Shown here in pieces: positions 17,646 through 26,647 of a DNA stretch of 64,000 nt; the stretch's first letter is position 1, and each line of letters begins with the position of its first letter. The translations under genes and the position numbers were made by a program. The DNA comes from Shewanella frigidimarina (lineage in GTDB: Bacteria > Pseudomonadota > Gammaproteobacteria > Enterobacterales > Shewanellaceae): the NCBI RefSeq assembly GCF_003797125.1, contig NZ_RKKE01000002.1, positions 967,661 to 1,031,660 on the forward strand, in the 5' to 3' direction. The notes under the pieces are model-generated. The model had not been told where the DNA came from and searched no databases. It saw only the letters and a list, made by a program, of their open reading frames with translations.

Positions 17646-19832
17646 TTAGATACTAAGGTTTGCTTTACGCGCTTGATGCAGTTTTTTGTAGCTTTCGATC
17701 AAACGTAAATGTGGCTCAATACCTTCGAGATTCATGCTGGTTTTGCTCAGGCCATAAAAGCGTACTGTGCCATTAACCGAACCGACAACATTGTCCATAA
17801 CTTCTTTACCGAACATGCGGTTAAAGTTGCCAATAAAGTGTTCAAGCTCTAAGTCTTCATCTAAAGTCACTTCCAATACCGCATTCACAGCTTGATAAAA
17901 CAGACCTCGTTGAACGGTATTGTCGTTAAACTGTAAGAACTCACCAACCAATTCAATAGCGTCTTCGTGCGAGCCTAATGCAAGATAAATCAAAATCTTC
18001 AGTTCGATAATGGTTAACTGGCCCCAAACCGTGTTCTCATCAAACACAATGCCAATTAACGTACGGATATCGGTGTGGTTATCTAATTGACTTTCTTCTA
18101 AGCGATTAACTAACTTACCTAACGCTTTAGTGCTTAATGAATGCAGATTTAAGATATCTTCACGGTAGTTTAAAGACTTATTGGTATTGTCCCAAATCAA
18201 GTCATCTACAGGATACACTTCTGAATATTCAGGCACTAAAATACGACACGCAGAAGCACCTAAATCAGTAAATTCGGCAATGTACACTTCTTTGCCCATG
18301 GCCTCTAAAATACCAAATAAACCGCTGGCTTCTTCTTCATTGGTACCGCTAAAGTCCCATTCACAGAATTCATAATCAAACTTACTGCTAAAGAAGCGCC
18401 AAGAGATAACCCCAGTTGAATCAATAAAGTGTTCAACAAAGTTTTCTGGTTCAGTCACTGCCATGCTGTTAAACGTTGGCTTTGGCACATCGTTTAAGCC
18501 TTCAAAGCTGCGGCCTTGTAACAACTCGGTTAAGCTGCGCTCTAATGCCACTTCAAAGCTAGGGTGTGCACCAAACGAGGCAAAAACACCACCAGTACGT
18601 GGGTTCATTAAGGTCACGCACATAACAGGAAATTGACCGCCTAAAGAAGCGTCTTTCACTACAATAGGAAAGCCTTGCTCTTCAAGCCCTTTAATGCCCG
18701 CTAAAATACTTGGGAATTTCTCTAGAACTGCCATTGGCACATCGGGTAGTACAATTTCTTGTTCGATAATTTGACGTTTAACTGCGCGTTCAAAAATTTC
18801 AGATAAACACTGCACATGGGCTTCTTGCAGGTTATTACCTGCACTCATGCCATTACTTAAAAATAAGTTTTCAATAAGGTTAGACGGGAAATAGACCGTT
18901 TCGCCATCTGATTGGCGAGTATATGGAATCGCACAAATGCCACGATCTTTATTGCCTGAGTTAGTATCAATTAAATGCGAGCCACATAACTCTTCATCTG
19001 GATTATAAATATCTAAACAATATTCATCTAAAATACCAGTAGGCAGAGCATCATCTTCTTCTAGCGCGAACCATTTCTCATTCGGGTAATGCACAAATTC
19101 GCTATTGGCGATTTCAGTACCAAAGAATTGATCGTTATAAAAAAAGTTATTATTAAGACGCTCAATAAACTCGCCTAAAGCAGAACATAACGCGCTCTCT
19201 TTAGTAGCACCTTTACCGTTAGTAAAGCACATCGGAGAAGCCGCATCACGAATATGCAAAGACCACACGTTTGGCACAATGTTACGCCATGACGAAATCT
19301 CAATCTTCATACCAAGGTCGGCTAACAAGCCTGTCATGTTTTTAATGGTTTGCTCAAGCGGTAAATCTTTACCTAAGATAAAAGTACTCGCATCGGCTTC
19401 AGTTTGACCCATCAACATCGCATTGGCGTCGGCGTCTAAGTTTTCAACGGTTTCGATTTTAAACTCAGGCCCAGTCTGAACCACTTTTTTAACGGTACAA
19501 CGATCAATTGAACGTAAAATACCTTGGCGATCTTTATCCGAAATATCATCCGGTAACTCAACTTGAATTTGGAAGATTTGGTTATAACGATCTTCCGGGT
19601 CAACGATATTGTTTTGCGATAATTTGATATTTTCAGTCGAAATATCACGAGCTTTACAATACACCTTAATGAAGTAAGCGGCACAAAGTGCTGAAGATGC
19701 TAAGAAATAATCAAAAGGACTAGGAGCAGAACCATCACCTTTGTAGCGGATCGGCTGATCGGCGGTGACGGTAAAGTCGTCAAACTTAGCTTCGAGTCTC
19801 AAATTATCGAGAAAATTTACTTTGATTTCCAT
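17646..19832 (-). CDS. OsmC-YcaO fusion protein
   Basis: 728 residues. Residues 1-140 form an OsmC/Ohr-like domain ('PIRYKGDGSAPSPFDYFLASSALCAAYF' read in parts, with the Cys of 'LCAAY'). From about 170 to 560 is a YcaO domain ('GKGATKESALCSALGEFIERL', 'QEAHVQCLSEIFERAVKR'), and the rest resembles the YcaO C-terminal helical repeat region. YcaO domains activate amide backbones with ATP; E. coli YcaO, which lacks an OsmC part, helps RimO methylthiolate ribosomal protein S12. The substrate of the fusion is not known. Monocistronic with its own upstream region. Confidence 0.9.
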   Translation of the reverse strand: MEIKVNFLDNLRLEAKFDDFTVTADQPIRYKGDGSAPSPFDYFLASSALCAAYFIKVYCKARDISTENIKLSQNNIVDPEDRYNQIFQIQVELPDDISDKDRQGILRSIDRCTVKKVVQTGPEFKIETVENLDADANAMLMGQTEADASTFILGKDLPLEQTIKNMTGLLADLGMKIEISSWRNIVPNVWSLHIRDAASPMCFTNGKGATKESALCSALGEFIERLNNNFFYNDQFFGTEIANSEFVHYPNEKWFALEEDDALPTGILDEYCLDIYNPDEELCGSHLIDTNSGNKDRGICAIPYTRQSDGETVYFPSNLIENLFLSNGMSAGNNLQEAHVQCLSEIFERAVKRQIIEQEIVLPDVPMAVLEKFPSILAGIKGLEEQGFPIVVKDASLGGQFPVMCVTLMNPRTGGVFASFGAHPSFEVALERSLTELLQGRSFEGLNDVPKPTFNSMAVTEPENFVEHFIDSTGVISWRFFSSKFDYEFCEWDFSGTNEEEASGLFGILEAMGKEVYIAEFTDLGASACRILVPEYSEVYPVDDLIWDNTNKSLNYREDILNLHSLSTKALGKLVNRLEESQLDNHTDIRTLIGIVFDENTVWGQLTIIELKILIYLALGSHEDAIELVGEFLQFNDNTVQRGLFYQAVNAVLEVTLDEDLELEHFIGNFNRMFGKEVMDNVVGSVNGTVRFYGLSKTSMNLEGIEPHLRLIESYKKLHQARKANLSI

Positions 19833-20192
19833 TGAATATATCCACAGTCTTGCGCAACCAAACGGCCAGCTTGTCTAAATTAGGGTGAATTATCGGTGTT
19901 TTTGAGCCAATAGTCTTGGGTTAATTGCCAAAATGTTAGCTTTAAGCTGATTTTGCAGGATTAACACTATTGATTCGCTAGCAGCAGAACAGTGCTAGTG
20001 TTTATAAAAATGACTAAATTGATGAACATGCTCATTTCAATGTAAATAAACAGTTATCACTGTAGATCCAATCGTCACAGATCGTATTATGAATGTATTA
20101 ACGGCAAAGGTTGAAGCCAGTCTTGCTGAAGCTAAACCCGGTGTATAAATGATGAAGGGTTTTCACCCCTCATTCATCTGCCACTAAGTCCG

Positions 20193-20219
20193 GTAAGACC
20201 TAGAAACACTAGGTCTTAC
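20193..20219. terminator. Hairpin, possible terminator
   Basis: Perfect 11-bp stem GTAAGACCTAG / CTAGGTCTTAC with a 5-base loop, followed on the plus strand by TGATCTTTT. No plus-strand gene precedes it in the region, so what it terminates is unclear; it may be left from a lost gene. Confidence 0.4.
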
Positions 20220-20290
20220 TGATCTTTTAAGGTTGTTTTTACAGAGAATTGTTGGCCATTACTTACACATGAGCGACAAGGTAGAGACTT

Positions 20291-20500
20291 TGTGGTGTAG
20301 TTATTCTACATAAAAAGTCGATAACGCAGTAAAAATGACCTACAAACGCTGCCCGAAAGGTTCGGCTAAAAACGTTTTACTCTTTGTTGAATGCATTTTG
20401 CTTAGATGACTAGGCAGCAATCCATTCGCCTCGTTTAAAACGTTTTTAACTCGAACAAAATTCAACCAACAAAGATCAACAGACCCTAGTCATCTGCAAA
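20291..20500. repeat. Candidate non-autonomous repeat element with crossed inverted repeats
   Basis: Includes TGTAG-TTATT-CTACA (20296-20310) and three inverted pairs: TAAAAACGTTTTA (20367-20379) with 20436-20448; CTTTGTTGAAT (20382-20392) with 20460-20474 (4-base insertion); AGATGACTAGG (20404-20414) with 20485-20495. The pairs run in the same order in both halves, so they cross rather than nest. No coding capacity. Confidence 0.55.
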
Positions 20501-20535
20501 AATATAAACAGCAGGTTCAATGTTAAATAGATCGA

Positions 20536-21552
20536 CTAGCGAATAGTTACGTTTCGGCCAAAGTACTCTTCAGACTCATATTTAGCGATTACTTTTTCAA
20601 GTGTTTCGCCATTATTATCCATAACCAATTTATGTGAAATAGCACTAAGTGAAATCAGAATATCTTTACACTCGATTCGTGCTTTCATCACCGAGCCTGA
20701 AGCAGTTCTCAGTACTTGAGAAATTAGCTCATGGTTCTTACCAATTAAGGCTAAAATAAAATGAACCATCACTTCAGAGCAAAGCTCTTTATCTTCAATT
20801 TTACTTGGTCTAACAACCTTTTCTAAATAATCTTCTTCTCTTCCTGCAGGAACAAAACGTTGTACCCAATAGAAATAATCTTCATCATAAATGATAGATT
20901 GTATTGGTTTCATAAAGGTTTCATCTGTCGATATCTTTTGAAAAAGCTCTTTTTTGACTTCATCAGATACGTCAACAAGCTCATCACCAAACTGTTTGTT
21001 GAGCATTGAAATAACTGCTTCCAGCTCTTTTAACAGAGATACATTTCCTGATGTCACTTGGTTATAAGCATCACCGACCTCGTCGATGTTTTGTTGGAAT
21101 ACACCAATATACTTATCACCTTCTTCAATAGCATCAAGTAAAGGTATCAAGCTATAACGTCTAACCTGAATCAATTCATAAAACTGACCTAATTCTTCGC
21201 GAATAGCTTGGAGACGATCAATCGCTTTAATCAGAAATTGATCGTCTCGTTTTATCGCTAAATTCAATCGAGAAAAATCGAGTTGATCATTTACTTTGCG
21301 AACACGATTATCGATCATATTTTCATAGGTCTGTGTTTCATTGATCAGCACAGAAAATTTATCTTCCATCTCAAAAAGCACATCTTGTACTTTTTTAAGA
21401 CTCGTAGAGCGAACCTGTTGATTAATGCCACGCACTTTTTCGGCTTCAGCTTGCTTCTTCTCACGAATAACCCAAGTAACTGCAGCACCAACGATTGTTA
21501 AGCTTGTCGCCATATCAAAACCAAGCTGAACATTAGTAAACCATGAAGGCAT
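20536..21552 (-). CDS. Membrane-anchored coiled-coil protein of unknown function
   Basis: 338 residues. One membrane helix near residues 12-29 (FDMATSLTIVGAAVTWVI) is followed by a basic stop-transfer stretch (REKKQAEAEKVR) and a long helical, probably coiled-coil cytoplasmic part (about 30-200). No enzyme motif. I do not recognise a family. It lies between a repeat element and a 550-base AT-rich gap, and its own codon use is AT-rich, which may point to acquisition by transfer. Monocistronic. Confidence 0.7.
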   Translation of the reverse strand: MPSWFTNVQLGFDMATSLTIVGAAVTWVIREKKQAEAEKVRGINQQVRSTSLKKVQDVLFEMEDKFSVLINETQTYENMIDNRVRKVNDQLDFSRLNLAIKRDDQFLIKAIDRLQAIREELGQFYELIQVRRYSLIPLLDAIEEGDKYIGVFQQNIDEVGDAYNQVTSGNVSLLKELEAVISMLNKQFGDELVDVSDEVKKELFQKISTDETFMKPIQSIIYDEDYFYWVQRFVPAGREEDYLEKVVRPSKIEDKELCSEVMVHFILALIGKNHELISQVLRTASGSVMKARIECKDILISLSAISHKLVMDNNGETLEKVIAKYESEEYFGRNVTIR

Positions 21553-22098
21553 TATTTTTCCTTAAATGTTATTTCCTGTTTGTATAAACAGTAATAACTG
21601 ATCCAAAAACGAATGTCATCCAAAAAACCATTAAAAACTAACAAAAGTCACATATATTCAACCAAAAAAGTGATATTTTCACCATAAAGCAGTTAGTTTC
21701 TTATAAATTTAATATTCATAAAATCAATGCTATAGGTTTTTATAACTACAAATTTCCCCATCATTATGTCGAAACAGACCAGTATCACTATTTATGTAAC
21801 AAATTAAACGCCTCACAGTAATGAACGTCACAGAAAACCGATTAAAATCAACCACAAAAAAACTTTCATTCTTAAGTATTAAATTGCAACTAAGCCACTC
21901 AATAAGACTTTTACGTTTACTAACTTAGGCTTTTTGCAAAAATAAATTGGTCAAGATAAAAGGTGGTAGAAGAAATTATCATCATTAAAAATTATTTCGA
22001 GCAGGTAAAATCAGGGAGATAAAAATTGATATTTGAAATGAAAATGTAGGCAGTGTAAACATTTACAGTCAACTCATAACGAACCGACTAAAAAGAAG
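21553..22098. other. AT-rich intergenic region
   Basis: 546 bases, markedly AT-rich, with no open frame of note and no RNA gene, clear hairpin or operator that I can see. Confidence 0.5.
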
Positions 22099-22329
22099 TC
22101 ATGTGGTTTTTTCTACTTCACGCTTAACCAGTATAAAAGTCAGGTACATTTTTGTTGGTAGCGACAACGCCATGCCAAAAGCCACACACATAGCACTAAT
22201 AATGATTCCATTAACCCCCATAGTTGCAATCGTTTCGCTGAAATTATGACAATAAATGCCTAATAAAATTAAGCTAATCCCTATCGAGATACAGATTTTT
22301 AAAATCAAGATGAGTTTGTTATCTGACAT
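22099..22329 (-). CDS. Small two-helix membrane protein with an FNR-type promoter
   Basis: 76 residues: two membrane helices (about 6-27 and 36-68) joined by a short loop and ended by a basic tail (KREVEKTT). No named family recognised. A perfect FNR/EtrA box lies 65-79 bases upstream of the start with a -10-like TATATT at the right distance, so the protein is probably made under oxygen limitation. Monocistronic. Confidence 0.7.
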   Translation of the reverse strand: MSDNKLILILKICISIGISLILLGIYCHNFSETIATMGVNGIIISAMCVAFGMALSLPTKMYLTFILVKREVEKTT

Positions 22330-22363
22330 TATGGCCCCGTAATCATCAGTATGATGTACAGCT

Positions 22364-22369
22364 AATATA
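22364..22369 (-). promoter_or_regulatory. -10 element of the two-helix protein gene
   Basis: TATATT on the minus strand (5 of 6 against TATAAT). Transcription starting about 7 bases on would put the FNR box near -44, close to the class II position of -41.5. Confidence 0.5.
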
Positions 22370-22394
22370 ATGAATCGATTTACGATTAATAGCG

Positions 22395-22408
22395 TTGATT
22401 CAGATCAA
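22395..22408 (-). promoter_or_regulatory. FNR/EtrA box
   Basis: TTGATTCAGATCAA matches the TTGAT-N4-ATCAA consensus perfectly. Its distance to the -10-like element fits direct activation by FNR-type regulators. Confidence 0.75.
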
Positions 22409-22591
22409 AGTAGAAAGAGGGTTTTTGAGAAATCAGTAAATTATTAAGTGAGTGCTGGGTTCTGCTCGTGTTAAGGATGCTAATTAACAAGCAGTAGATA
22501 AATATTAAACCAAATTTGAAGTTATCATACGCCCAAAATGAAGTACCTATACACGCTAACAATATAAATTGTTAAATTGCAGGCATAAAAA

Positions 22592-22621
22592 AACGCAAAC
22601 AGTCGTTAAACCGTTTGCGTT
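22592..22621 (-). terminator. Intrinsic terminator of the cold-shock gene
   Basis: AACGCAAAC / GTTTGCGTT, 9-bp stem with a 12-base loop and seven T after it on the minus strand. It lies 18 bases past the stop at 22639. Confidence 0.9.
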
Positions 22622-22638
22622 ATTCTTATAACGTCGAG

Positions 22639-22851
22639 TTACACAGCTACTACGTTAGCAGCTTGTGGGCCTTTTTGGCCTTGCTCAACATCAAAAGAAA
22701 CTTTCTGGCCTTCAGCAAGAGTCTTGAAACCCTCTGAAGTGATTGAACGGAAATGAACGAACACGTCAGCGCCGCCGTTATCAGGAGTGATAAAACCAAA
22801 ACCTTTATCTTCGTTAAACCATTTTACTAAACCAGTTGTTTTGTTAGACAT
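22639..22851 (-). CDS. Cold-shock protein, CspA family
   Basis: 70 residues, a single cold-shock (S1-like OB) domain. RNP1 'KGFGFITP' and RNP2 'VFVHFRSI' are intact. These small proteins bind single-stranded RNA and melt structure. AAGGGAC serves as the ribosome site. The 837-base gap upstream leaves room for the long 5' leader typical of cold-inducible csp genes, but other csp paralogues are constitutive; which this is cannot be told here. Confidence 0.95.
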   Translation of the reverse strand: MSNKTTGLVKWFNEDKGFGFITPDNGGADVFVHFRSITSEGFKTLAEGQKVSFDVEQGQKGPQAANVVAV

Positions 22852-23688
22852 GATGTGTCCCTTATATATTAAAATTAATCAATCTGTCGCGAAAATGCGA
22901 TGCGCTCAAGCTTGAATTATTGAATGTCACGATGAAGCTAAGGGAAACACAGAGGATAACAACGATAACGAAGAGATTCTAAGGCTTTTCTTTTACTTGA
23001 TGTTCATTAATAACTCTGAATGTCAGAGCAAGACGTATAATACACGAATATCTAAGCTTGTAAATATTTTTATTGAATAAATATAAATAATATCTAAAAC
23101 CACTTGGTTAGCAGCATTGTCACCAGCAACCTTAATGTACAATATTAGCCACTAGATTAGCTACTAGATTAGCTACTAAGCCTGTCATAGTCGTTAACCA
23201 AAAACCGATATGAAATTAGGTTCACGATCCTACCGTGTTGATAATCCGGTTACTCGACTTGTTACTGTATAGTTATTATTCTTACTTAATGGTTGTACTT
23301 TAACGCTATCGGACAAACCTACACTTTAAAAAGCTAAATCAACATAGCAAGTTTATGACCAAGATTTTATCTTTCCTAGAAAGTAGACAATAAAAAATAA
23401 ACAGTAACATATTGATAACAATATATTTTCAATATGAAAAAATTACAATTTAATCAGAAAAAAATACCGTTTTACATTATTACTGTCTCATTAAGCGGGT
23501 GCAAAAATAAGCCATTTCACTTGAGATCTAATCACAGGCCACCTTCCCCCGCCAAAACGCAAAACGTAAACCATTGATATTAAGTATTAAATTTAAATAC
23601 CGATAATTAATTCTCTGTTACTTTTATAACGTTGGCATCCGTTTTGTAAGTAGTTAGATGTATTTACGTAATTAACTAGGAGTACCTT
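22852..23688. other. Long divergent intergenic region with a 12-bp repeat
   Basis: 837 AT-rich bases between the divergent csp and outer-membrane-protein genes. The part next to csp should hold its leader. A three-copy 12-bp repeat is at 23145-23180. No further gene seen. Confidence 0.55.
23145..23180. repeat. 12-bp imperfect tandem repeat, 3 copies
   Basis: TTAGCCACTAGA, TTAGCTACTAGA and TTAGCTACTAAG follow each other without gaps; one or two mismatches between copies. Non-coding. Confidence 0.85.
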
Positions 23689-24264
23689 ATGAAAAATACA
23701 ATTCTTACTTTAGCTGGACTTATTTCGTTAGCCTCTTTTAGTACTTATTCTCACGCTGATGACCTCAAGAAAGACGTAGCTGAAAATGGCGTTTATGTCG
23801 GCGCTAATTATGGTTACCTAAAAGTTGATGGCGAAGATGACTTTGATGACGACAATGATGTTCTCCAGGGCCTAGTCGGTTATCGCTTCAACAAATACTT
23901 AGCTCTAGAAGGTAGCTATATTGATTTTGGTAGTTACGGCAACAACTTATCTAGTGCTGAAACAGATGGTTATACCGCAGGTCTAAAAGTGACATTGCCC
24001 ATTGCTGAGCGAATAGAGTTATATGCCAAAGGTGGTCAGTTATGGTATTCAACAGATTATGACGTAGTCGGGTTTTCTGGCAATAAAGATGATGAAGGTG
24101 TGTTTGCCGGTGCAGGTGTAGCGTTTAAGGTAACAGATCGTTTTCTAATTAATGCAGAGTACACTTGGTATGATGCAGAAATTAACTTAGATAATGTATC
24201 TAACGGTTCCGACACAGAAACAGACTTTAAACAGGCTAGTATCGGTGTTGAATATCGTTTCTAG
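23689..24264 (+). CDS. Small outer-membrane beta-barrel protein
   Basis: 191 residues with a Sec signal peptide (MKNTILTLAGLISLASFSTYSHA) and alternating amphipathic strands of an OmpA/OmpX-type 8-stranded barrel ('GVYVGANYGYLKVDG', 'LVGYRFNKYLALEGSYIDFG'). It ends in Phe ('GVEYRF'), the BAM recognition signal. There is no peptidoglycan-binding OmpA C-terminal domain. Acidic loops (DGEDDFDDDND) may bind cations. Strong AGGAG ribosome site; monocistronic with its own terminator. Function open. Confidence 0.88.
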   Translation: MKNTILTLAGLISLASFSTYSHADDLKKDVAENGVYVGANYGYLKVDGEDDFDDDNDVLQGLVGYRFNKYLALEGSYIDFGSYGNNLSSAETDGYTAGLKVTLPIAERIELYAKGGQLWYSTDYDVVGFSGNKDDEGVFAGAGVAFKVTDRFLINAEYTWYDAEINLDNVSNGSDTETDFKQASIGVEYRF

Positions 24265-24608
24265 TGATTAAGTAGAGTGCTTAAATTAACTAGTTAAAAA
24301 ATAAAATCCAGAAGGGTGTAATGCAATTTGTGTTACACCCTTATTTCATACCTATAATTCTCAGATCCGCATTAAACCGATTAACCTTCACCCAAGAGCA
24401 AGTGATATGAACATCGCTCTTGTGTCTGCGATTTGTGTCAATAAAACAATTGATGACTTAGGTTGCTTATCTTTAACTCTGTTTATTCACTGCGATGTAA
24501 ATTTACATACTGAGCTTGTGGCTCAAAACAACAAGCGTTGTATTTTGTATCACCCCGGAGTATTGCGATCCTGTAGCATAAAAAAATAAAAAGCACACTT
24601 TGAAATAA
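24265..24608. other. Intergenic region between convergent genes
   Basis: 344 bases holding the terminator at 24312-24342. A 60-codon frame at 24407-24589 has no recognisable homology and I do not call it a gene. Confidence 0.5.
24312..24342 (+). terminator. Terminator of the beta-barrel gene
   Basis: AAGGGTGTAA / TTACACCCTT, perfect 10-bp stem with an 11-base loop, about 48 bases past the stop, followed by ATTTCAT (short T tail). Confidence 0.7.
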
Positions 24609-24995
24609 TCAAAAATCGACGTTAAAACGAGCCACTCGCGCCTCAGTTAACGTACATTGGGTAAGTTGGATTAATTCCCCCAAGGTGATACCTGGTGTTT
24701 GTTTAATTAAGCGGACAAGTTTTTCGTCTAGTGGCTCTAACTTATCTGCATGGCCAAGAAGCGCAGTCTCAATCTTTTGAATAAGATAACGAAAATTATC
24801 ATCACTTTGTGCTTTTAACTGTTCAGTAAACGACTGAATATTAACCGCCTCACCGATAATGCCCCAATTCCGAGATCGACGCACACGCTTTAGCTCGCAG
24901 TCATATTGCAGCGCAATGATTTTTGCCTGCTTGGCTTTCTCCCCACCGATTCGATGAATAAGCGATGGGAGTGGAATGGTAATATCTTCAGTCAT
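24609..24995 (-). CDS. RRF_GI-type small protein (ribosome recycling factor-like family in name)
   Basis: 128 residues. The N-terminal 'IPLPSLIHRIGGEKAKQAK' and 'CELKRVRRSRNWGIIGEA' match my memory of a family found in Vibrio and Shewanella and named RRF_GI or 'ribosome recycling factor family'. It lacks the three-helix-bundle length of true ribosome recycling factor (frr, about 185 residues), so I would not assign that function. The basic motif suggests nucleic-acid binding (inference). Monocistronic. Confidence 0.65.
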   Translation of the reverse strand: MTEDITIPLPSLIHRIGGEKAKQAKIIALQYDCELKRVRRSRNWGIIGEAVNIQSFTEQLKAQSDDNFRYLIQKIETALLGHADKLEPLDEKLVRLIKQTPGITLGELIQLTQCTLTEARVARFNVDF

Positions 24996-25460
24996 AATAG
25001 TATTTTAAACAGGATCGCACTGTGCCCTACCCACTAAATAACGTCTGTAAACAGTTAGATAAATTAACTATGACAGAAAATATATAGCAATAAAAGCAAG
25101 TCTATTCGAAACAAAAGTAACAACAGACCAATGCCATAAATGTGAAACTACTTATATCAAACCACTATAAAATAACAAACAATATCAATACACTAAGCAT
25201 TGCATGGCAATTTGTACTTTTAATTAAAAATGCCAACAATAGGCTTTCGATATTCATTAGTATGATATGTATTACTAGTTTAATTAAGTCAAAGCGTAGG
25301 TAATGATGTTGAACATAAGTTTAAGACAAAGCTTGCTACTTATTCACTGTTTATGACAAAACTCAAAACAATGTTATCTGATCTAAAATCTGACAAGCAG
25401 GATAAATTTAAAAAACCGATATCGATTAATGCATATCGGCTTCTCTTTATTGCTTCAGGA
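24996..25460. other. Intergenic region between two minus-strand genes
   Basis: 465 AT-rich bases. The right part holds the terminator of yajQ (25416-25439); the rest shows no gene or clear site. Confidence 0.5.
25416..25439 (-). terminator. Terminator of yajQ
   Basis: CCGATAT / ATATCGG stem with a 10-base loop and a T run (TTTTTT) on the minus strand, 21 bases past the stop. Confidence 0.75.
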
Positions 25461-25946
25461 TTAGTCTCTGAAGTTGTCGAACTGGAATGGCTGTCCGAGT
25501 TCTGATTCTTTGGCTAGACGCATGACAGCTTGTAGGTCATCGCGCTTTTTACCGGTGATGCGTACTGAGTCGCCTTGAATAGCAGCTTGCACTTTAAGCT
25601 TGCTGTCTTTAATGGCTTTAACCAGCTTTTTAGCCACGAGTGAATCGATACCTTGTTTAAAATTAACTTTTAAACTGAAGGTTTTGCCACTGTGAACCGC
25701 TTTATCATCGACTTCCATTGACGACGGATCGACGTTACGTTTACTAAGTTGAATACGCAGAATATCAACTAACTGCTTACAAATGAAATCGTCTTCTGAT
25801 TTTAAGGTAACAACATTGTCTTTCAAATCAATCTCGATTTCTTTACCACGTAAATCAAATCGACCAGCCACTTCACGGCGAGAATTTTCTACCGCGTTAC
25901 GTAATTCTTCTTCGTCAACTTCCGACACAATATCCATAGATGGCAT
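25461..25946 (-). CDS. yajQ: YajQ family cyclic-di-GMP/nucleotide-binding protein
   Basis: 161 residues, the full length of the family. Typical start '[26 protein letters not shown]' (read in parts) and end '[21 protein letters not shown]'. Two RNP-like folds; in Xanthomonas and Pseudomonas YajQ-type proteins bind cyclic di-GMP, and E. coli YajQ binds nucleotides and RNA. It is monocistronic with a terminator. Confidence 0.95.
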   Translation of the reverse strand: MPSMDIVSEVDEEELRNAVENSRREVAGRFDLRGKEIEIDLKDNVVTLKSEDDFICKQLVDILRIQLSKRNVDPSSMEVDDKAVHSGKTFSLKVNFKQGIDSLVAKKLVKAIKDSKLKVQAAIQGDSVRITGKKRDDLQAVMRLAKESELGQPFQFDNFRD

Positions 25947-26284
25947 GTTGCTTTCCTCTTTGATTCATCACATTTATATATGGCTATTTTACACTAGGAG
26001 TCATTAACAGGATAGTGAAGTACAACTTAGGCTTTATTGAGCCGATTATCTTTCGCTAATATCCTATTGATTAACAAAATATCATTAACCAGCTATTTTA
26101 ATTGATAATGAGACTGAAACGCCCAGTGGCATTGAGTTTGACTACTATGGTTTTGTCATTATCAATAGTAAAAAATGTCCTTATTAAACAATTATTACTT
26201 TCTATAGAGGTTAAGTAGTGACAATTTTAAACAGGTTTCTTATTATTAGCGATATTCTCGTTTCACAAGGCTGATGTTACGCTC
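25947..26284. other. Divergent intergenic region
   Basis: 338 bases between yajQ and the VanZ-like gene. Nothing recognisable beyond presumed promoters. Confidence 0.45.
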
Positions 26285-26641
26285 GTGATCACTTATAAAA
26301 ATATTTTTAAACTTGCGTTAGTTGTTGCTGTGATAGTGACTAGCTATCTTGTTTTTTCAAAACCAAGTTACCCGCAGACTTTCGCCCATATGGATAAAGT
26401 GGGCCATTTAGGCAGTTTTTTTGCCCTTTCATATCTAGCACATTACGCTTTTAAACCGCGTTGGTATTTTTTGTGTATCTCTCTAGCTACCTATGCAGTG
26501 TTAATTGAATTGATTCAATCTCGCTTACCTTATCGCAGCGCTTCAGCTGCCGATGTTATTGCCGACTTTTTTGGGATTGCATTATTTTACTTACTGCACT
26601 TTTCTATCAATAAATACCGTAAATTAAAAGCGAATCGTTAA
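26285..26641 (+). CDS. VanZ-like small membrane protein
   Basis: 118 residues with four hydrophobic segments. The VanZ-like signature is 'DKVGHLGSFFALSYLA' near residues 37-52 and 'ELIQSRLPYRSASAADVIADFFG' near 75-97. GTG start; an ATG just upstream is out of frame and closes at once. VanZ itself gives teicoplanin resistance in enterococci, but the family is widespread and mostly unassigned. Only 6 bases separate it from the reductase gene, so the two are probably co-transcribed. Confidence 0.82.
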   Translation: MITYKNIFKLALVVAVIVTSYLVFSKPSYPQTFAHMDKVGHLGSFFALSYLAHYAFKPRWYFLCISLATYAVLIELIQSRLPYRSASAADVIADFFGIALFYLLHFSINKYRKLKANR

Positions 26642-26647
26642 AATCCT

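Larger units (their letters stand above)
19833..20535. other. Repeat-bearing intergenic region
   Basis: About 700 bases with no credible gene. It holds a 27-base hairpin (20193-20219) and a complex of inverted repeats (about 20290-20500) that may be a non-autonomous repeat element. Confidence 0.6.

Noticed and set aside
20088..20147. 19-codon ATG frame before the hairpin at 20193
   Set aside because: Too short and without support, though it could be a gene remnant.
24407..24589. 60-codon open frame after the beta-barrel gene
   Set aside because: No recognisable domain, poor ribosome site, Cys-rich composition unlike neighbours, and lies downstream of a terminator.
24609..24995. True ribosome recycling factor (frr)
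   Set aside because: Too short and lacks the frr motifs; only the family name is similar.
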